Shown here: positions 46,901 through 58,594 of the stretch, piece after piece | How positions within the stretch are numbered: position 1 is the stretch's first letter | Layout: every line of letters starts with the position of its first letter | NCBI RefSeq assembly: GCF_026151205.1 | Contig: NC_087077.1 | Location: 8,795,983 to 8,859,982, forward strand | From: Bolinopsis microptera | Lineage: Eukaryota > Ctenophora > Tentaculata > Lobata > Bolinopsidae | Length of the DNA stretch: 64,000 nt | Reading direction: 5' to 3' | Made by a program: the position numbers and the translations under genes | The notes under the pieces: model-generated | Told to the model about the DNA's origin: nothing | What the model saw: the letters and a program-made list of their open reading frames with translations, nothing else | Databases searched by the model: none

Positions 46901-49900
46901 GATTAATAATTTATAATAGAATTTTAATCTTAAACAGAAATATTGATGGAGCTAATTATTTTTTTATTTTTTGACCTTAAAGTGACTTAACTTATGAACT
47001 TCCCCAATCTGTGTGAGTTGTGACTATATTTAACGGGCTTGCACTTTTCCAGCTAGTACATTTAATTTGTAGATTTCAATCGTAAGCTGAAATAATATAT
47101 GTTGTTAAATTTTTTGTTTATTCTGTATAGTCAAGGATCTGACGACATTCCCGTCTATATAACTTCCGCCCCGGGGTTTGAGACTTGGAATACCTCAAGG
47201 GACCCATTAGAAACAAATTTGGCTTGGGTAGAAATTTTGGCTATGGGGCAGTTTTGCGCAATTGACCACGCCCTTTTTTGGCGCTTTTGCAACTTTAGAA
47301 TCAAAATAACTTCGCTTCTAATTGGAATTAGAAGCTCAGCTTGGCTTTGAAGTTGTTCAGAATCATCACATTTAGGGGGGTAGAGCATAATTTTAAAGTC
47401 AACAGACATCGGGTTGTTGAGTTATGTGACCACACCCTTATTTACCCTCGCGAGTCGTGATTTTCACACTAAATACGAGATATCTCGGCTTCTGATTGAG
47501 CTACGTGCTCATCCTGGGCATTAAAATGTTCAGAATCATCACATTGAGTAGGGTAGACCACAATTTCAAAGTCCTCAGATGTCAGGTTGTTGAGTTATTA
47601 GGCCCCAACCTGTTTTTACGCTCTTGCGGGTAGCGATTGCAGCGCTTAAAATCAAAATAACTCAGCCTCCAATTGAAGTTAGGAGCAAAACTCGGGCAGC
47701 AAAATGTTCACAATCATCACATTGAGTGGGGTAGAACGTAGTTTCAAAGTCCTCAGACGTCAGGTTGTTGAGTTATTAGGCCCACACCATAATATTTACG
47801 CTCTCGCGAGTCGCGAGTCGACACTTAAAATCAAAATAACTCGGCTTCTGATTAGAGTTAGGAACTAAACTTGGGCATAAAAACGTTCAGAATCATCACA
47901 TTAAGTGGGGTAGAACGTGGTTTCAAAGTTCTCAGGCGTCAGGTTGTTGAGTTATTAGGCCCACACAATAATATTTACTCTCTCTCAAGTCGCGAGTTGA
48001 CACTTAAAATCAAAATAACTCGGCTTCTGATTAGAGTTAGGAACTAAACTTGGGCATAAAAATGTTCAGAATCATCACATTAAGTGGGGTAGAACGTGGT
48101 TTCAAAGTTCTCAGGCGTCAGGTTGTTGAGTTATTAGGCGGAACCCTATTTTTATGCTCTCGCGAGTCGCGAGTTGACACTTAAAATCAAAATAACTCGG
48201 CTTCTGATTAGAGTTAGGAACTAAACTTGGGCATAAAAATGTTCAGAATCATCACATTGAGTGGGATAGAACGTAGTTTCAAAGTCCTCAGACGTCAGGT
48301 TGTTGAGTTATTAGGCGGAACCCTATTTTTACGCTCTCGCGAGTCAACACTTAAAATCAAGATAACTCGGTTCCTGATTAGAGTTAGGAACAAAACTTGG
48401 GCATGGAAATGTTCAGAATTATCACATTAAGTGGGGTAGAACTTGGTTTCAAAGTCTTCAGACGTCAGGTTGTTAAGTTATTCGACGGAACCCTATTTTT
48501 ACGTTCTCGCAAGTAGTGATTCTATGCTTAAAATCAAAATAACTCTGCTCCGGATTAGAGTTAGGAATTAAACTTGGGCATAGAAATGTCCAGAATTGTG
48601 AACATTTTTATGCCCAAGTTTAGTTCCTAACTCTAATCAGAAGCCGAGTTATTTTGATTTTAAGTGTCGACTCGCGACTTGCGAGAGAGTAAATATTATG
48701 GTGTGGGCCTAATAACTCAACAACCTGACGTCTGATGACTTTGAAACTACGTTCTATCCCACTCAATGTGATGATTCTGAACATTTTTATGCCCAAGTTT
48801 TGTTCCTAATTCTACTCAGAAACCGAGTTATTTTGATTTTAAGTGTCGACTCGCGACTCGCGAGAGCATAAAAATAGGGTTCCGCCTAATAACTCAACAA
48901 CCTGACGCCTGAGAACTTTGAAACCACGTTCTACCCCACTTAATATGATAATTCTGAACATTTCCATGCCCAAGTTTTGTTCCTAACTCTAATCAGAAGC
49001 CGAGTTATCTTGATTTTAAGTGTTGACTCGCGACTCGCGAGAGCATAAAAATAGGGTTCCGCCTAATAACTCAACAACCTGACGTCTGAGGACTTTGAAA
49101 CTACGTTCTATCCCACTCAATGTGATGATTCTGGACATTTTTATGCCCAAGTTTAGTTCCTAACTCTAATTAGTAGAGGCTGTTACGGGCAAATATCACG
49201 CTTTTTTGCTCGAGCCCTGGGACTTCTTTTAGGGTTCTTATATGATAGAATGGAGTGTACTGAACACTCTGACGGTATCGGGAACCTTCTAGAGCCTTCA
49301 GAAGCTGTGTTGTGAGCACTTTACTGCCAAAACTTCGGACATCTACAGACACCGGAATATCGACTAAAAATTTTTTCTGAGTTGTTCCCCTAATTTCTCT
49401 TAGGTTGCTTAAGCCCCAGAAAGTGTCAGATCGTCTAAATATTGCTCCATTCCGGTGTTAGAGACCTCGAAAATTTCGACCACGTAGAACGTGTTGCGCG
49501 TCGTATGTAGTGTTTACAATGAAAAAAGTGCACTTAAATCTGATTCGGTTGCGGCGCGTGACGTATCTAGCACGATATTTGCTCAAAAGCGCGTCACTGC
49601 GCCAGAAACCTCGTGGTACCGTAACACTGTAGAAAATAGATAATCACAAGAGACACAATAAACGTATCATCACTATGCAAAGTTAATGTTAAAATGATAC
49701 AATAGCCCTGCTTTAACAGATTAATCCACATAAACACTATATTTCTACAGATGCCACCGATCGGTAAATCGAACATGTTTTTGAAGATAAATCGTCTTAC
49801 GGAACGATAGCTGATAGAATTCGTTTCTACATTGAAAGATTTCTTTTCTAATCTCCGTTATGAGTGCTGTCTTTGTTAAAGTGTTATCATCTCTATCCGA

Positions 49901-52900
49901 ATCTATTGTTGCGGCAAGATTAGATACAAACTCGTCTTACCGACATTGTCTTTCTGAAAACTGATGTGATCAGATTAAACATTGCTGGAGTTTGCAGCGT
50001 TCTCAGATAAATTAGACGTCACATAGTCATTGTACTTAAGCTTCAGGTCAGACACGAGGTACAGTTCTGGTAAAACATTCTCCTGCTCCAGTTAAAAGGT
50101 CCGTACAGCGTCAATACCTGCACTCATTAATGCAGCATTGGTGTTGTCGTGCGTGGACACGTGTCTTTCCATTTTAAAACAGGTTTTTAGAGACAGGTTT
50201 TAAACTTACAGCTTCAGATAATTTACCCTTCAATTGTTTCACCCTCGAGTTGCTGTACCTCAAACGACACGTTTTGTGATATCTACCTAGCTTGCTATAG
50301 AGATATTTTCCGAGACTCTCAGGGTTAAGAACAGGGCACTTGTTCATGTGCGAATCAGGATTAACATCGATGTTGCACAGATCCTGACGATTTCTGTAGA
50401 TGTCCACAGATAGTATGTTGCGAAATCGACGAAGAAACTTTTATCTTTTCCTTGAATCAGACTATCCTTTTTCGTTTCTAACGTCTAGGGAAATTCGTAT
50501 TGTTAAAGAAGAATATCCTCTCATACTCTTAAAATTAAATCGAGATAATATGTATAATAATTATATTTGCGAGCAAAAGTTTCACACAAACCTGTTCAAC
50601 CTGGCATATGAAACACAAGTCTCAGTCCATTTCAAACAAATCAACATCTGGTCCACTTGATTGGGAACTAAATGAAGAAAGTCTCCACATTTTCTTAGTT
50701 CTATTCGAGGAGGCCGAGGGTGACAAAGGCGGGACTTTTTCCACTTGGATGGCAATAGCTTCTTCAATCTTCATCACAAGAAGATTCGTCAATTTCAGAA
50801 ACAGCACTGTACACCTGCAAATACTTTATTACTTCCCACATTTATATCAACAGTATCATATCACATAAGTTTGAGATCGTACAAGTGTTATATCATTTTA
50901 AAAGTTTGCAAATCCGATAGAAATGGATTAAAAATTACTACTCGCTGTCTATTTAACTTTGAATAATAATGTTTTTAAATGTTAGTAAAACAGGAGGAAA
51001 CCACTCACCCTGTTATAGTTGTCTTTTACATAGTTAAGACACTGAATACACAAAAAAGAGGTTTGCTTTGGTGAGCACAACCCAGGATTGATCTTCTGCA
51101 GCAGGGCGAGGAATTCTCTAGACTGTTTTGTCATTCGTTCACTTTCAGAGCGGAAGAAAACTGTTTCATTAAAATCCTTTATTTCTATTCGGGTACAGAT
51201 ACAGCACTCTGAAAATTGATGAATGATCACATTTTTGTATACCTTACGGCAAAGTCTTATGTCTGTGGTAAAAGAATGATATTCTTTCAATAGTATTTTA
51301 TTAAAGCCTAAACTTAACTTCTACCAATTCAAAATTGTTTACGTCGGTCTCCCCTCCTTGAGCCACTTTTCACATAGCTATTGAGTATAAATCACTCTAG
51401 CACAAGCGACTTCAAACCCCCTCCCCTAGGCTGGATTAGGTTATATGTGAACTGTGCTCTAGTGCATGACTGACTTTACATAATGCAGAGCATGCAAAGT
51501 TTTGATGTTTCATAAACTTATGAATAAAGTTTTTTAAATCGTGACATAAAAAGCAGTGGTCGCCCGGTGCCCCGGCCAAAATCACAACCCCCAGCGGGCC
51601 CAGCCCTTCCCGGCCCCGGCCAAAAATTGGCAATTCGCCGGGGGTAAACACCGGCCCCGGCCAATAAATTTAACCCCGGCCAATTCTCAGTGGTCAGCCC
51701 GTCAGCCCAGCCCCAGCTATATTGGGGCTCCCCGGCCCCGGTCAGAATCCTGCCCCCGGTCGACCACTGATAAAAAGTTAACTCACTGGATTTGTCCAAA
51801 AGCGAGAGAAAGTACTGAGAAAGCACTTATACGTCACCACCAGAGGGCCTAGAGAGGTTATCTTTGTCTGTTTAATTGAATATTGAGTATATAATATGAG
51901 ATTTAAGATGAACATGATAGATATAATGTCCAAATTCTAAAGTTCCACCAAAATTGAGTCACATTAAACTTGGTTAACACAACAATTTTCTTCATTATAG
52001 TAGGTGATTTGACATAGTGAAGTGTAAACTAAATTATTATTTATAATAATTACCTGTCGGAGGGATTTAAGTGTTCCTTTGAACAGTCCTTTTCTGGAAG
52101 GTTGAGAGCTTTCAATACATCCAGAGAGCCAAATTGGATTCGTCCTTCTTTCGGGCATTATATGCAGTCTTTGATATGATGCCTTGTACATTTTGAAACC
52201 CTGCAGTTATCATTATTCAATACTTATAGAGCCTTAGATAAGGGGTTAGGGGTCGTTCACATAATATTGTGTAATTGCAATATAGTAAGGTTACTGTACA
52301 TTTCCAACCCTTTGTCATGTATATCACAACAGATGATGTTAAAAGCATACTTATATTATGATACAGTTTTACAGTTTTTGTTACGTGTTGATAATCTAGC
52401 TCTTATCTCTATTTTATCGCTACATTACAACTGCCGGTTGGATCACTGAACTCGCGGAAGCTACGAACCGTGACAATAAATCTGAGTTTTCAGTTGAAAC
52501 GTTCAAAAAGCCAGTGAAGTCAGTTTCAGTAAAACATTTGTAATTTGTATTCTGCGTATCAGACTACCGATAATCATGTAAGTACGTTTCTGGATAACAA
52601 GAAAGATATGGAGGAGTTGAAGAGCGATCTTATCCGATCGCAAAGTACTGTTATCAAGCTGCAGGCTGAACTTCTGGAAACTAAATCGAAGCAGTTGGAA
52701 TCCGTGCACTCCAACGTCAAGACCGCCGTTCAAGACACTGTCCAAGCTGAGATGAACTCATACAGTCAAGCTGTGACTAAAAATGCACCTGTGCTTGCAG
52801 AAGAGAGTTTAAAAAAGGTTGTACAGAATGCTGTATCGGAAGAGGATCGCAGTAGGAATGTGCTCATCTTTGGTTTGAAGGAGACTGATGAAGAGGAACT

Positions 52901-55900
52901 GTGCAATAAAGTTACCGTGATTTTTCAGCAGATTGAAGAAAAACCACGTTTTGAAGCTATCTGGGTTGGGAGAAAATCAGCCAACAAGACGAGACCAGTC
53001 AAAGTTTCGCTAGGTAATTCTAACTTACCGTTCATGAGATATTAGTAAATGCCAAAAAGCTGAGACTGTGTGAAGATCATAAGACTGTTTTCATCTCTCC
53101 AGATCGATCACCTGAAGATCGAGCTATCCATCAGCGGTTGGTCTTGGAAATGAAACAGATAGCCAAAGCAGGCATGGCTCCACCGTGTAGGTTCGGGTGG
53201 GTGCGCACCCACCAAAGGATGTTGCACCCACCCAAACGATTCGAAAATGTTCACACAAAAATTGTCAAATTTTGTATAAACTAAGGGTCAATTGACTTCT
53301 GTTATCAATTGAGACTGTTTTGGAGATATTAAAATACGTTTAGGAGAGTAAAATTCCAAAATTTTCCAGGGGGCTTCACCCCCCCCCCCCCGCCGTGCGC
53401 CAAGCTGCACCCACCCAAAGTTTTTGAGCTGGAGCCATGCTTGAGCCAAAGAAGACACAAAAAAACATTATTATATCAGAAGTGGTAATATTTGTAGTGA
53501 GGACAAGATGTTAGAGAGTGATACATAATAATGAGTGATATACATCCATAAGTTTTTAATTTTGATTGTTGATATAAGCGGGATAAAAATAATTTATTTC
53601 ATTTGTATTGGACGGGACATACACAAAGATGCTACGTATGGTGCTGGGTATCTCATGGAAGGACAAGGTCAGCAATATAACTTTGTATGGTAGTCTACCA
53701 AGGCTGTCAAACAAGTTACGAAGCAGGAGACTAAAAATGGCGGACACTGCATCAGACATCCTGAGCTACTTGCCAGTGATTTAGTCTTATGGAAACCTAT
53801 GCATGGTAGAGCACAGCAAGGCCGACCAAGACAAAGCTACTTGTCTATGTTACTGAAGGAAATTGGGACAAACTCAAAAGAGGAACTGTGAACCCTGATG
53901 CGGGACAGGGATATATGGAGGGGGTTATCTGGCGTAGATCGGACTTAGTTCCGAAAAAATAGTAGTACCTATTTCATTAATAACCTGCATAGTTGAAAAG
54001 TTGATTGATGTAGTTTCGATAAACAGGGCGTCGTTCAACTCCACTCATTTCGTTCCAAGCTGGAATGTAGTATTGTTTAGTGTAGGTTTGTTCATGTACC
54101 TCTCATCATCAAAAGGTTTCAACTTATACAGCATCGATAACATCATCTAACAAAGCTGTTTGAACAGCTTAAGATTCAGTTAAAATTACATTATTCAGAT
54201 ACAGTTTGTGAAATGAAACATTGTCAGCCTGTATTTAATTAATTATAATAATTATGGTAATTTAGCTAAAAATCAAACCATTTGAGTTTTCATTGTTATC
54301 AAAATAATTTCGATCTAAATTCGTCTTAATCTGCATGGCTGTGAGCGGATCGAAGTCTTTTAACAAACCACAAGATTCTTGAAGTGATCCGAATGTACAC
54401 AGAGAACTGTCTTAGCTAGTTCTGGGTCCATAAACATGTCACCTTCTTTCTAATGGTGATTGTCAAGTTTGTTCAGCAACATAATTCAGAATTACAGAAA
54501 TTATTTGAATCTACTAGAGATGAAATGGCTTAAATAACAAGCAATAGATGTAACTAAACAATTAAATACATATTGTAGTTTGACTACTTCTTTGAAACAA
54601 TCAAAGAACGGGGGAGCTAAGGGAATGATTGCTCAAAACGAATGATATCTTCATGAATTCAATGCAGCATCTATACATTTATTCGAAATAAGTGATGGAT
54701 GAGGGGGTTTAAGTCAGGCATTCCTGACATTTACTCTGATGTCAGGGGCCTTTTATATATTATATTTGAGTATAATACATTTTACCTTATAATTAACCAT
54801 CACTCCCGTCTAGGAAGTACTATGTATTTGTGTATGTAATTGAGATCGTATCAGCGCCTTTCATTCTACTCAACGCGTTTCATTCTCATATATGTCAAGC
54901 TTGTTTAGAGTAGAATGAAACGCGTTGAGTAGAATGAAAGGCGCTGATACGATCTCAATTACATACACAAATACATAGTACTTCCTAGACGGGAGTGATG
55001 GTTAATTATAAGGTAAAATGTATTATACTCAAATATAATATATAAAAGGCCCCTGACACTACTACTATTTATAAATTCAAAATCATGTTAAGAAGATAGC
55101 AGCAACTAATCCATATTATTTACAGTGCTCTATTTTATGTGTACTGAAGAGTGCCTTTACAATATTCCACTTTGTGGTGTAGATTTCCTCCATATCCAAC
55201 AGGCAACACTGAATGAGTGATGGATGAGGGGGTTTAAGACAGGTGTTCCTGACATGTATTCAAAATTGCATTGAGAAGATAGCAGTAACTAATCTATATT
55301 ATTTACAGTGCTCTATTTATGTACTGAAGGGTACCTTAACAATATTTCAGTTTGTGGTAGGGTTCCTCCACATCCAACAGGTAACACGGAATGAGTGATG
55401 GATGAGGGGGTTTAAGTAAGGCATTCCTGTCAAAAGATCTATAATTAATCTTGTAAGGGTACCACACAGTAGACATTATATTGTTGATTGTGAACCAAAA
55501 GTTTATTCATACCCACAATCGATAAATTATAAATCCAAATAGTCATATAAGCAATGCAATACTAAATTGGTGAAATTGTATTAACAAAAGGTATACAGCC
55601 AAGTAAAGGTATCTCAACAATATAACATTGAAGTATTAGAAATGGCACTCTACTATTATAAAACACTTTACTGTACTGTATTAAACAATATTAAATGAAA
55701 TTAAGCCAGAGAAGGCATGAACTTCAGAAAAGGACAATACACTAACGGTACAAAAACTTAAATGAGTTTCAGGGAAGGGTTACTAAAATTTTACGGTAGC
55801 GCTCGATTTTATTCAAAAATTTTCAAAGTGCTCAGCACCACGAAAAATATAATTTTTTCTTCCGCTTTCAAAACTTGTTTTGACGCTGAAAAACTATCAA

Positions 55901-58594
55901 ATAGTATTATTGAACAGTATTAAAACACTTTGTGGGCAAAAATATTTCATTTTGGATGTATAAAGAGCCGATAAAATTTAGCGCGCAAAAAAACATTTTT
56001 TTTGGAAGGTTTTTTAAAATTTTGAACAGGTTAACTCTTATGTGTGCTTATGAACTTAATATTAGCTAATGCGGCATATCAAAATGTATCAGAAACCGAA
56101 ATATCTAAGCTTTTGCTTGAAATTAACCTATCGATAATCCTGAAAAACCTCAAAAAATGACCATTTTTAGGGCCAAAAATCGGTTTTTTTCAAATAAAAC
56201 CAGGTTACCCCCATTTTCAACACTTCCCACTATCACCAATCGATTCAGGGGCCAAAAATACGTCTTTTAAGACATGTCTGATGACTCTGGTGTATCGAGC
56301 AGAAAATCCCCGTAACAGCTCCTACTAAATCAGAAGCCGAGTTATTTTGATTTTAAGTGTCGACTCGCGACTTGCGAGAGAGTAAATATTATGGTGTGGG
56401 CCTAATAACTCAACAACCTGACGTCTGATGACTTTGAAACTACGTTCTATCCCACTCAATGTGATGATTCTGAACATTTTTATGCCCAAGTTTAGTTCCT
56501 AACTCTAATCAGAAGCCGAGTTATTTTGATTTTAAGTGTCGACTCGCGACTCGCGAGAGCATAAAAATAGGGTTCCGCCTAATAACTCAACAACCTGACG
56601 CCTGAGAACTTTGAAACCACGTTTTACCCCACTTAATGTGATGATTCTGAACATTTTTATGCCCAAGTTTAGTTCCTAACTCTAATCAGAAGCCGAGTTA
56701 TTTTGATTTTAAGTGTCGACTCGCGACTCGCGAGAGCGTAAATATTATGGTGTGGGCCTAATAACTCAACAACCTGACGTCTGAGGACTTTGAAACTACG
56801 TTCTACCCCACTCAATGTGATGATTGTGAACATTTTGCTGCCCGAGTTTTGCTCCTAACTTCAATTGGAGGCTGAGTTATTTTGATTTTAAGCGCTGCAA
56901 TCGCTACCCGCGAGAGCGTAAAAACAGGTTGGGGCCTAATAACTCAACAACCTGACATCTGAGGACTTTGAAATTGTGGTCTACCCTACTCAATGTGATG
57001 ATTCTGAACATTTTAATGCCCAGGATGAGCACGTAGCTCAATCAGAAGCCGAGATATCTCGTATTTAGTGTGAAAATCATGACTCGCGAGGGTAAATAAG
57101 GGTGTGGTCACATAACTCAACAACCCGATGTCTGTTGACTTTAAAATTATGCTCTACCCCCCTAAATGTGATGATTCTGAACAACTTCAAAGCCAAGCTG
57201 AGCTTCTAATTCCAATTAGAAGCGGAGTTATTTTGATTCTAAAGTTGCAAAAGCGCCAAAAAAGTGCGTGGTCAATTGCGCAAAACTGCCCCATAGCCAA
57301 AATTTCTACCCAAGCCAAATTTGTTTCTAATGGGTCCCTTGAGGTATTCCAAGTCTCAAACCCCGGGGCGGAAGTTATATAGACGGGAATGTTGTCAGAT
57401 CCATGACTAGTATAATTTGCTGAGCATTTCATATAATCAAACTTTTATTAATCCCCGCGTCTCAAACCAAGGTATTTTAAAACATTTTCAGTAGATCAAT
57501 ATGTACCTGATTACCATAATTCTTGGTACAAATACTGATCGTGTAAAACTGACACTTCAAATAGTTAAGGTACTGACAATACTTACGATCGTAAGTATCC
57601 GATGGTCGCCATCATGACGCCTTTCAACTGTGAGTATCTACATTCAAACAGACAGTGAAAATACACCTGCGCTCAAGCTTGCGACACGAATATTAAAAAA
57701 CCGTGACCGTTGAAAGTGAGAGTTTACACTGCCGATTACAATAGTTTTCACTGTCTGTAGCATTAAATACGTTGCCCATATTTTAATTACGTTAATTAAC
57801 TTTTACTTTAATTACGTTAATTAACTTTTACTTTAATTATGTAAGTAAGGTTAAAACCATCACAACCAGCATGTGGGCCAGCAATTTTTGGGCCGGCCGT
57901 AACATGTATTGCACTGTGATTAGGAGACAGATTTAGCGGCTTGGGCAGCTTTTGGGCCCGCCATACTAAACTGTCGACCGGTGGGCTGTGCCCGCCACCT
58001 AGACTTTTACTTGATCATAAACTGTGTTTATGTAAGAACTTTAAAATCATAATATTAGCTTAACAGCATTCTTTATCATGAGGATTTATTATTCATAATT
58101 ACCATGTTCTATTTTATGCATTATGTTATGCTATTACTGCTGTACAATGAAGTACTCAACACGATCAATAATATTGATTTTCCTCAGTGAACGCTGAAGG
58201 ATCCGCCCTTGTAACGGAATACCTCGGCCTCTTTGTAAAAGGTTGGTCGCTAGATCACATTTTTGTCAAATAGTTCACCAGTGACAGAGATTATGTAATC
58301 GGAATTCGCTAGTTTGATGATTTCAGTTCTAGTTTAAACAAAAATTTCCCCTCAGAGATCATCAGTAGAGCCGAACGGCAGGCTAAAACAGAAGGAGATT
58401 CACAGGTGGAAGGCTCCCATCTAGAGAAAGTCATCCCTCAAATTGTAAGTAAACTGTTCAGGCTAACTCAAAATAACTTAATAAGCTATGTTTTCTGGTA
58501 TAGGTATGAGTAGAGGGTATAATTCGAAATACCTAACATTGTTGGGATTGCTGTTTTAACCATTTCTCCATTTCAGCTCCTCGACTTCTCATAA
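43952..58594 (+). CDS. CENPX: Centromere protein X (CENP-X/MHF2), five exons over 14.6 kb
   Basis: Exons: 43952-43987, 44144-44195, 58188-58241, 58356-58444, 58577-58594; phases agree and give 82 residues, matching the ~81 of human CENP-X. It is a histone-fold protein that pairs with CENP-S in the kinetochore CENP-T/W/S/X complex and in the FANCM-MHF complex. Evidence is the whole-length pattern: [40 protein letters not shown], and the diagnostic C terminus [13 protein letters not shown]. Intron 2 (44196-58187) is almost 14 kb and contains DNAJC16 and a large nest of transposons, while the other introns are 100-160 bp. The stop TAA (58592-58594) overlaps the ATG of the next gene in the same exon. 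Confidence 0.92.
44519..44673. repeat. Short inverted-repeat element in CENPX intron 2
   Basis: TAAAATCATAGTTGTCACAA... (44519-44539) and its complement (44653-44673, two mismatches) bracket about 113 bp. It could be a small MITE or a hairpin. It lies just upstream of DNAJC16. Confidence 0.6.
44773..46860 (+). CDS. DNAJC16: DnaJ homolog subfamily C member 16 (ER membrane co-chaperone)
   Basis: An intronless 695-residue frame. It begins with a signal peptide ([20 protein letters not shown]), then a J domain at about 23-75 with HPD at 51-53, which stimulates Hsp70 ATPase. A Gly/Phe/Gln-rich linker follows, then a thioredoxin-like region with CFLC (161-164) after LVKVTSRW. A long lumenal region comes next, then a membrane segment near 503-521 ([15 protein letters not shown]) and a cytosolic tail. 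This order matches DNAJC16 (782 residues in human), a single-pass ER protein. The ATG lies 16 bases after an acceptor-like TCTCAG (44755-44756). The gene sits inside CENPX intron 2 on the same strand. The lack of introns could reflect retroposition, although no poly(A) tail relic was seen. Confidence 0.93.
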   Translation: MRWTLWILTIICIILHISSSQSNPYHVLGVSRSASKSEIQKAYRKLAKKYHPDVSSDPDAERKFTEVAAAYESLTKEQNQPKQQQSRQGGSRQEFYFNGQRYTFSGGNEFGGGRGFNSFNNFRKKEPHKDSPILTVKRFEQEVLPDSYMSIHLVKVTSRWCFLCMEYDRAWPDVMNHFKPYGMKFWELPYDSSNMKQKISVYETPSFLIIVSGRVYHFTLSLTFTNLERFILSKVQSVLVMDQVNDRKVDTFVGDFTDYKAKVIFVSKTFSFPQAMAAFKFKDYYKYGFSSTDDESTKNILQILPSPSKMGVIIFKEVYPAISRKDNVDSIGQLLQILEAEKKLILPKISSPKTFDEICSRSVDQPCVIFVFASKEEYKSTRLLIQTGELQFKRNMQFSFLYRDAQFEFIESFFPPYPLNNVLLLKRTSNTHAHVLWLPRWDLSDVASLYINLREGEAKLGGDRVKLGAIINEHAPSLLDNVMEFISFSIESTIGQIHLISLNTWLSVISIITLFCVTFLINNDPEEAQRRQRNGGQQQSAEQQTFQENTPNFVDLPELTALTASKLLPSDKSQMTLLVVGDLKDGSSVPLPVRVVSAKLKELCIRGPQSVAFVSHDKYESWLFLFAELAGCRLIQGSVIAVNFNKKYFNFFTPINTCSNSSLVNLQDRVTLWFERLCEGSLPRFGHGELEYPTG
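50206..52190 (-). CDS. Putative multi-exon protein of the 7.2-kb element, cysteine-rich
   Basis: Minus-strand segments look like exons with proper borders. About 52190-52055 ([20 protein letters not shown], donor after LRQ). About 51225-51004 (ECCICTR ... [15 protein letters not shown], donor GTGAGT). About 50800-50625 ([20 protein letters not shown], weakest). And 50393-50206 ([18 protein letters not shown], then [17 protein letters not shown], acceptor CTACAG, donor GTAAGT). The second segment has paired CxxC motifs with a hydrophobic spacer, like a zinc-binding ZAD- or THAP-type module. The last has C...H...C with a basic tail. The exon chain is not proven, and no transposase catalytic core is recognised. 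Likely encoded by the transposon, function unknown. Confidence 0.35.
51554..51769. mobile_element. GC-rich hAT-type MITE, 216 bp
   Basis: CAGTGGTCGCCCGG at the left and CCGGTCGACCACTG at the right are inverted with one mismatch. An 8-bp duplication ATAAAAAG (51546-51553, 51770-51777) flanks it. The inside is CCCCGGCC-rich, unlike its AT-rich surroundings. Confidence 0.9.
52545..53951 (+). pseudogene. Decayed LINE: ORF1 fragment and ORF2 tail
   Basis: From about 52560 the frame encodes a coiled-coil region ([20 protein letters not shown]), then an RRM-like part ([16 protein letters not shown] ... [16 protein letters not shown]) typical of LINE ORF1 proteins. After a frame shift near 53040 it continues as [20 protein letters not shown] to 53168. 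A hAT MITE interrupts at 53169-53443. From 53613 the C-terminal tail of an ORF2 follows ([17 protein letters not shown], then [14 protein letters not shown]), with another shift near 53740 and a stop at 53889. Endonuclease and reverse transcriptase are missing, so most of ORF2 is deleted. CR1/L2-like by resemblance of the tail. Confidence 0.75.
53169..53443. mobile_element. hAT-type MITE inside the LINE relic, 275 bp
   Basis: CAGGCATGGCTCCA and the reversed TGGAGCCATGCTTG form 14-bp ends with one mismatch, flanked by AGCCAAAG on both sides (53161-53168, 53444-53451). A GTGGGTGCGCACCCAC palindrome and a C-run lie inside. Confidence 0.9.
54690..55440 (+). repeat. ~179-bp tandem repeat, three copies
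   Basis: GAGTGATGGATGAGGGGGTT starts at about 54692, 55213 and 55392. Copies 2 and 3 are 179 bp apart and share GAAGATAGCAG and TACAGTGCTCTATTT segments. Copy 1 is interrupted by the palindrome at 54741-55057. Confidence 0.85.
54741..55057. repeat. Near-perfect palindrome, 146-bp arms
   Basis: Arms 54741-54886 and 54912-55057 appear to be exact reverse complements around a 25-bp spacer. The outer ends are GTCAGGGGCC / GGCCCCTGAC. It sits within the first unit of the 179-bp tandem repeat, so it is probably a small foldback insertion. Confidence 0.93.
55441..56320. other. Right interior of the 7.2-kb element, no gene seen
   Basis: AT-rich DNA without a supportable frame on either strand. Confidence 0.5.
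57413..58187 (+). other. Distal part of CENPX intron 2
   Basis: No gene. About 2.6 copies of a 25-bp unit containing TTAATTACGTTAATTAAC lie at 57782-57842. A GGGCCGGCC palindrome lies near 57890. Confidence 0.7.

Larger units (their letters stand above)
49171..56327. mobile_element. 7.2-kb element inserted in the foldback arm, 3-bp duplication
   Basis: TAGTAGAGGCTGTTACGGG at 49171 is mirrored by CCCCGTAACAGCTCCTACTA ending at 56327. AAT precedes and follows (49168-49170, 56328-56330), and removing the element with one AAT restores the consensus of the satellite unit (CTCTAATCAGAAG), so the boundary is firm. Inside are minus-strand exon-like frames, two hAT MITEs, a LINE relic, a palindrome and tandem repeats. 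The superfamily is not clear; 3-bp duplications occur in Harbinger and CACTA groups, but the ends do not fit either well. Confidence 0.82.
47128..57409. mobile_element. Foldback element with tandem-repeat arms, split by a later insertion
   Basis: The ends are inverted: TAGTCAAGGATCTGAC at 47128 and its near-complement ending at 57409, flanked by GTA on both sides (47125-47127, 57410-57412). Inward the identity continues for about 270 bp. Each arm then becomes a tandem array of a ~177-bp unit. GTTCAGAATCATCACATT starts at 47355, 47528, 47706, 47885, 48064, 48241 and 48411 in the left arm; reversed copies lie near 48767, 48945, 49119, 56458, 56635, 56813, 56992 and 57167. The arms meet near 48597. 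Removing the 7.2-kb insertion gives about 3.1 kb. It has no transposase. Confidence 0.9.

Noticed and set aside
47099-49352. Frames of 60-84 codons repeated in the foldback arms, also at 57128-57432
   Set aside because: They follow the repeat units, occur mirrored in both arms and resemble no protein.
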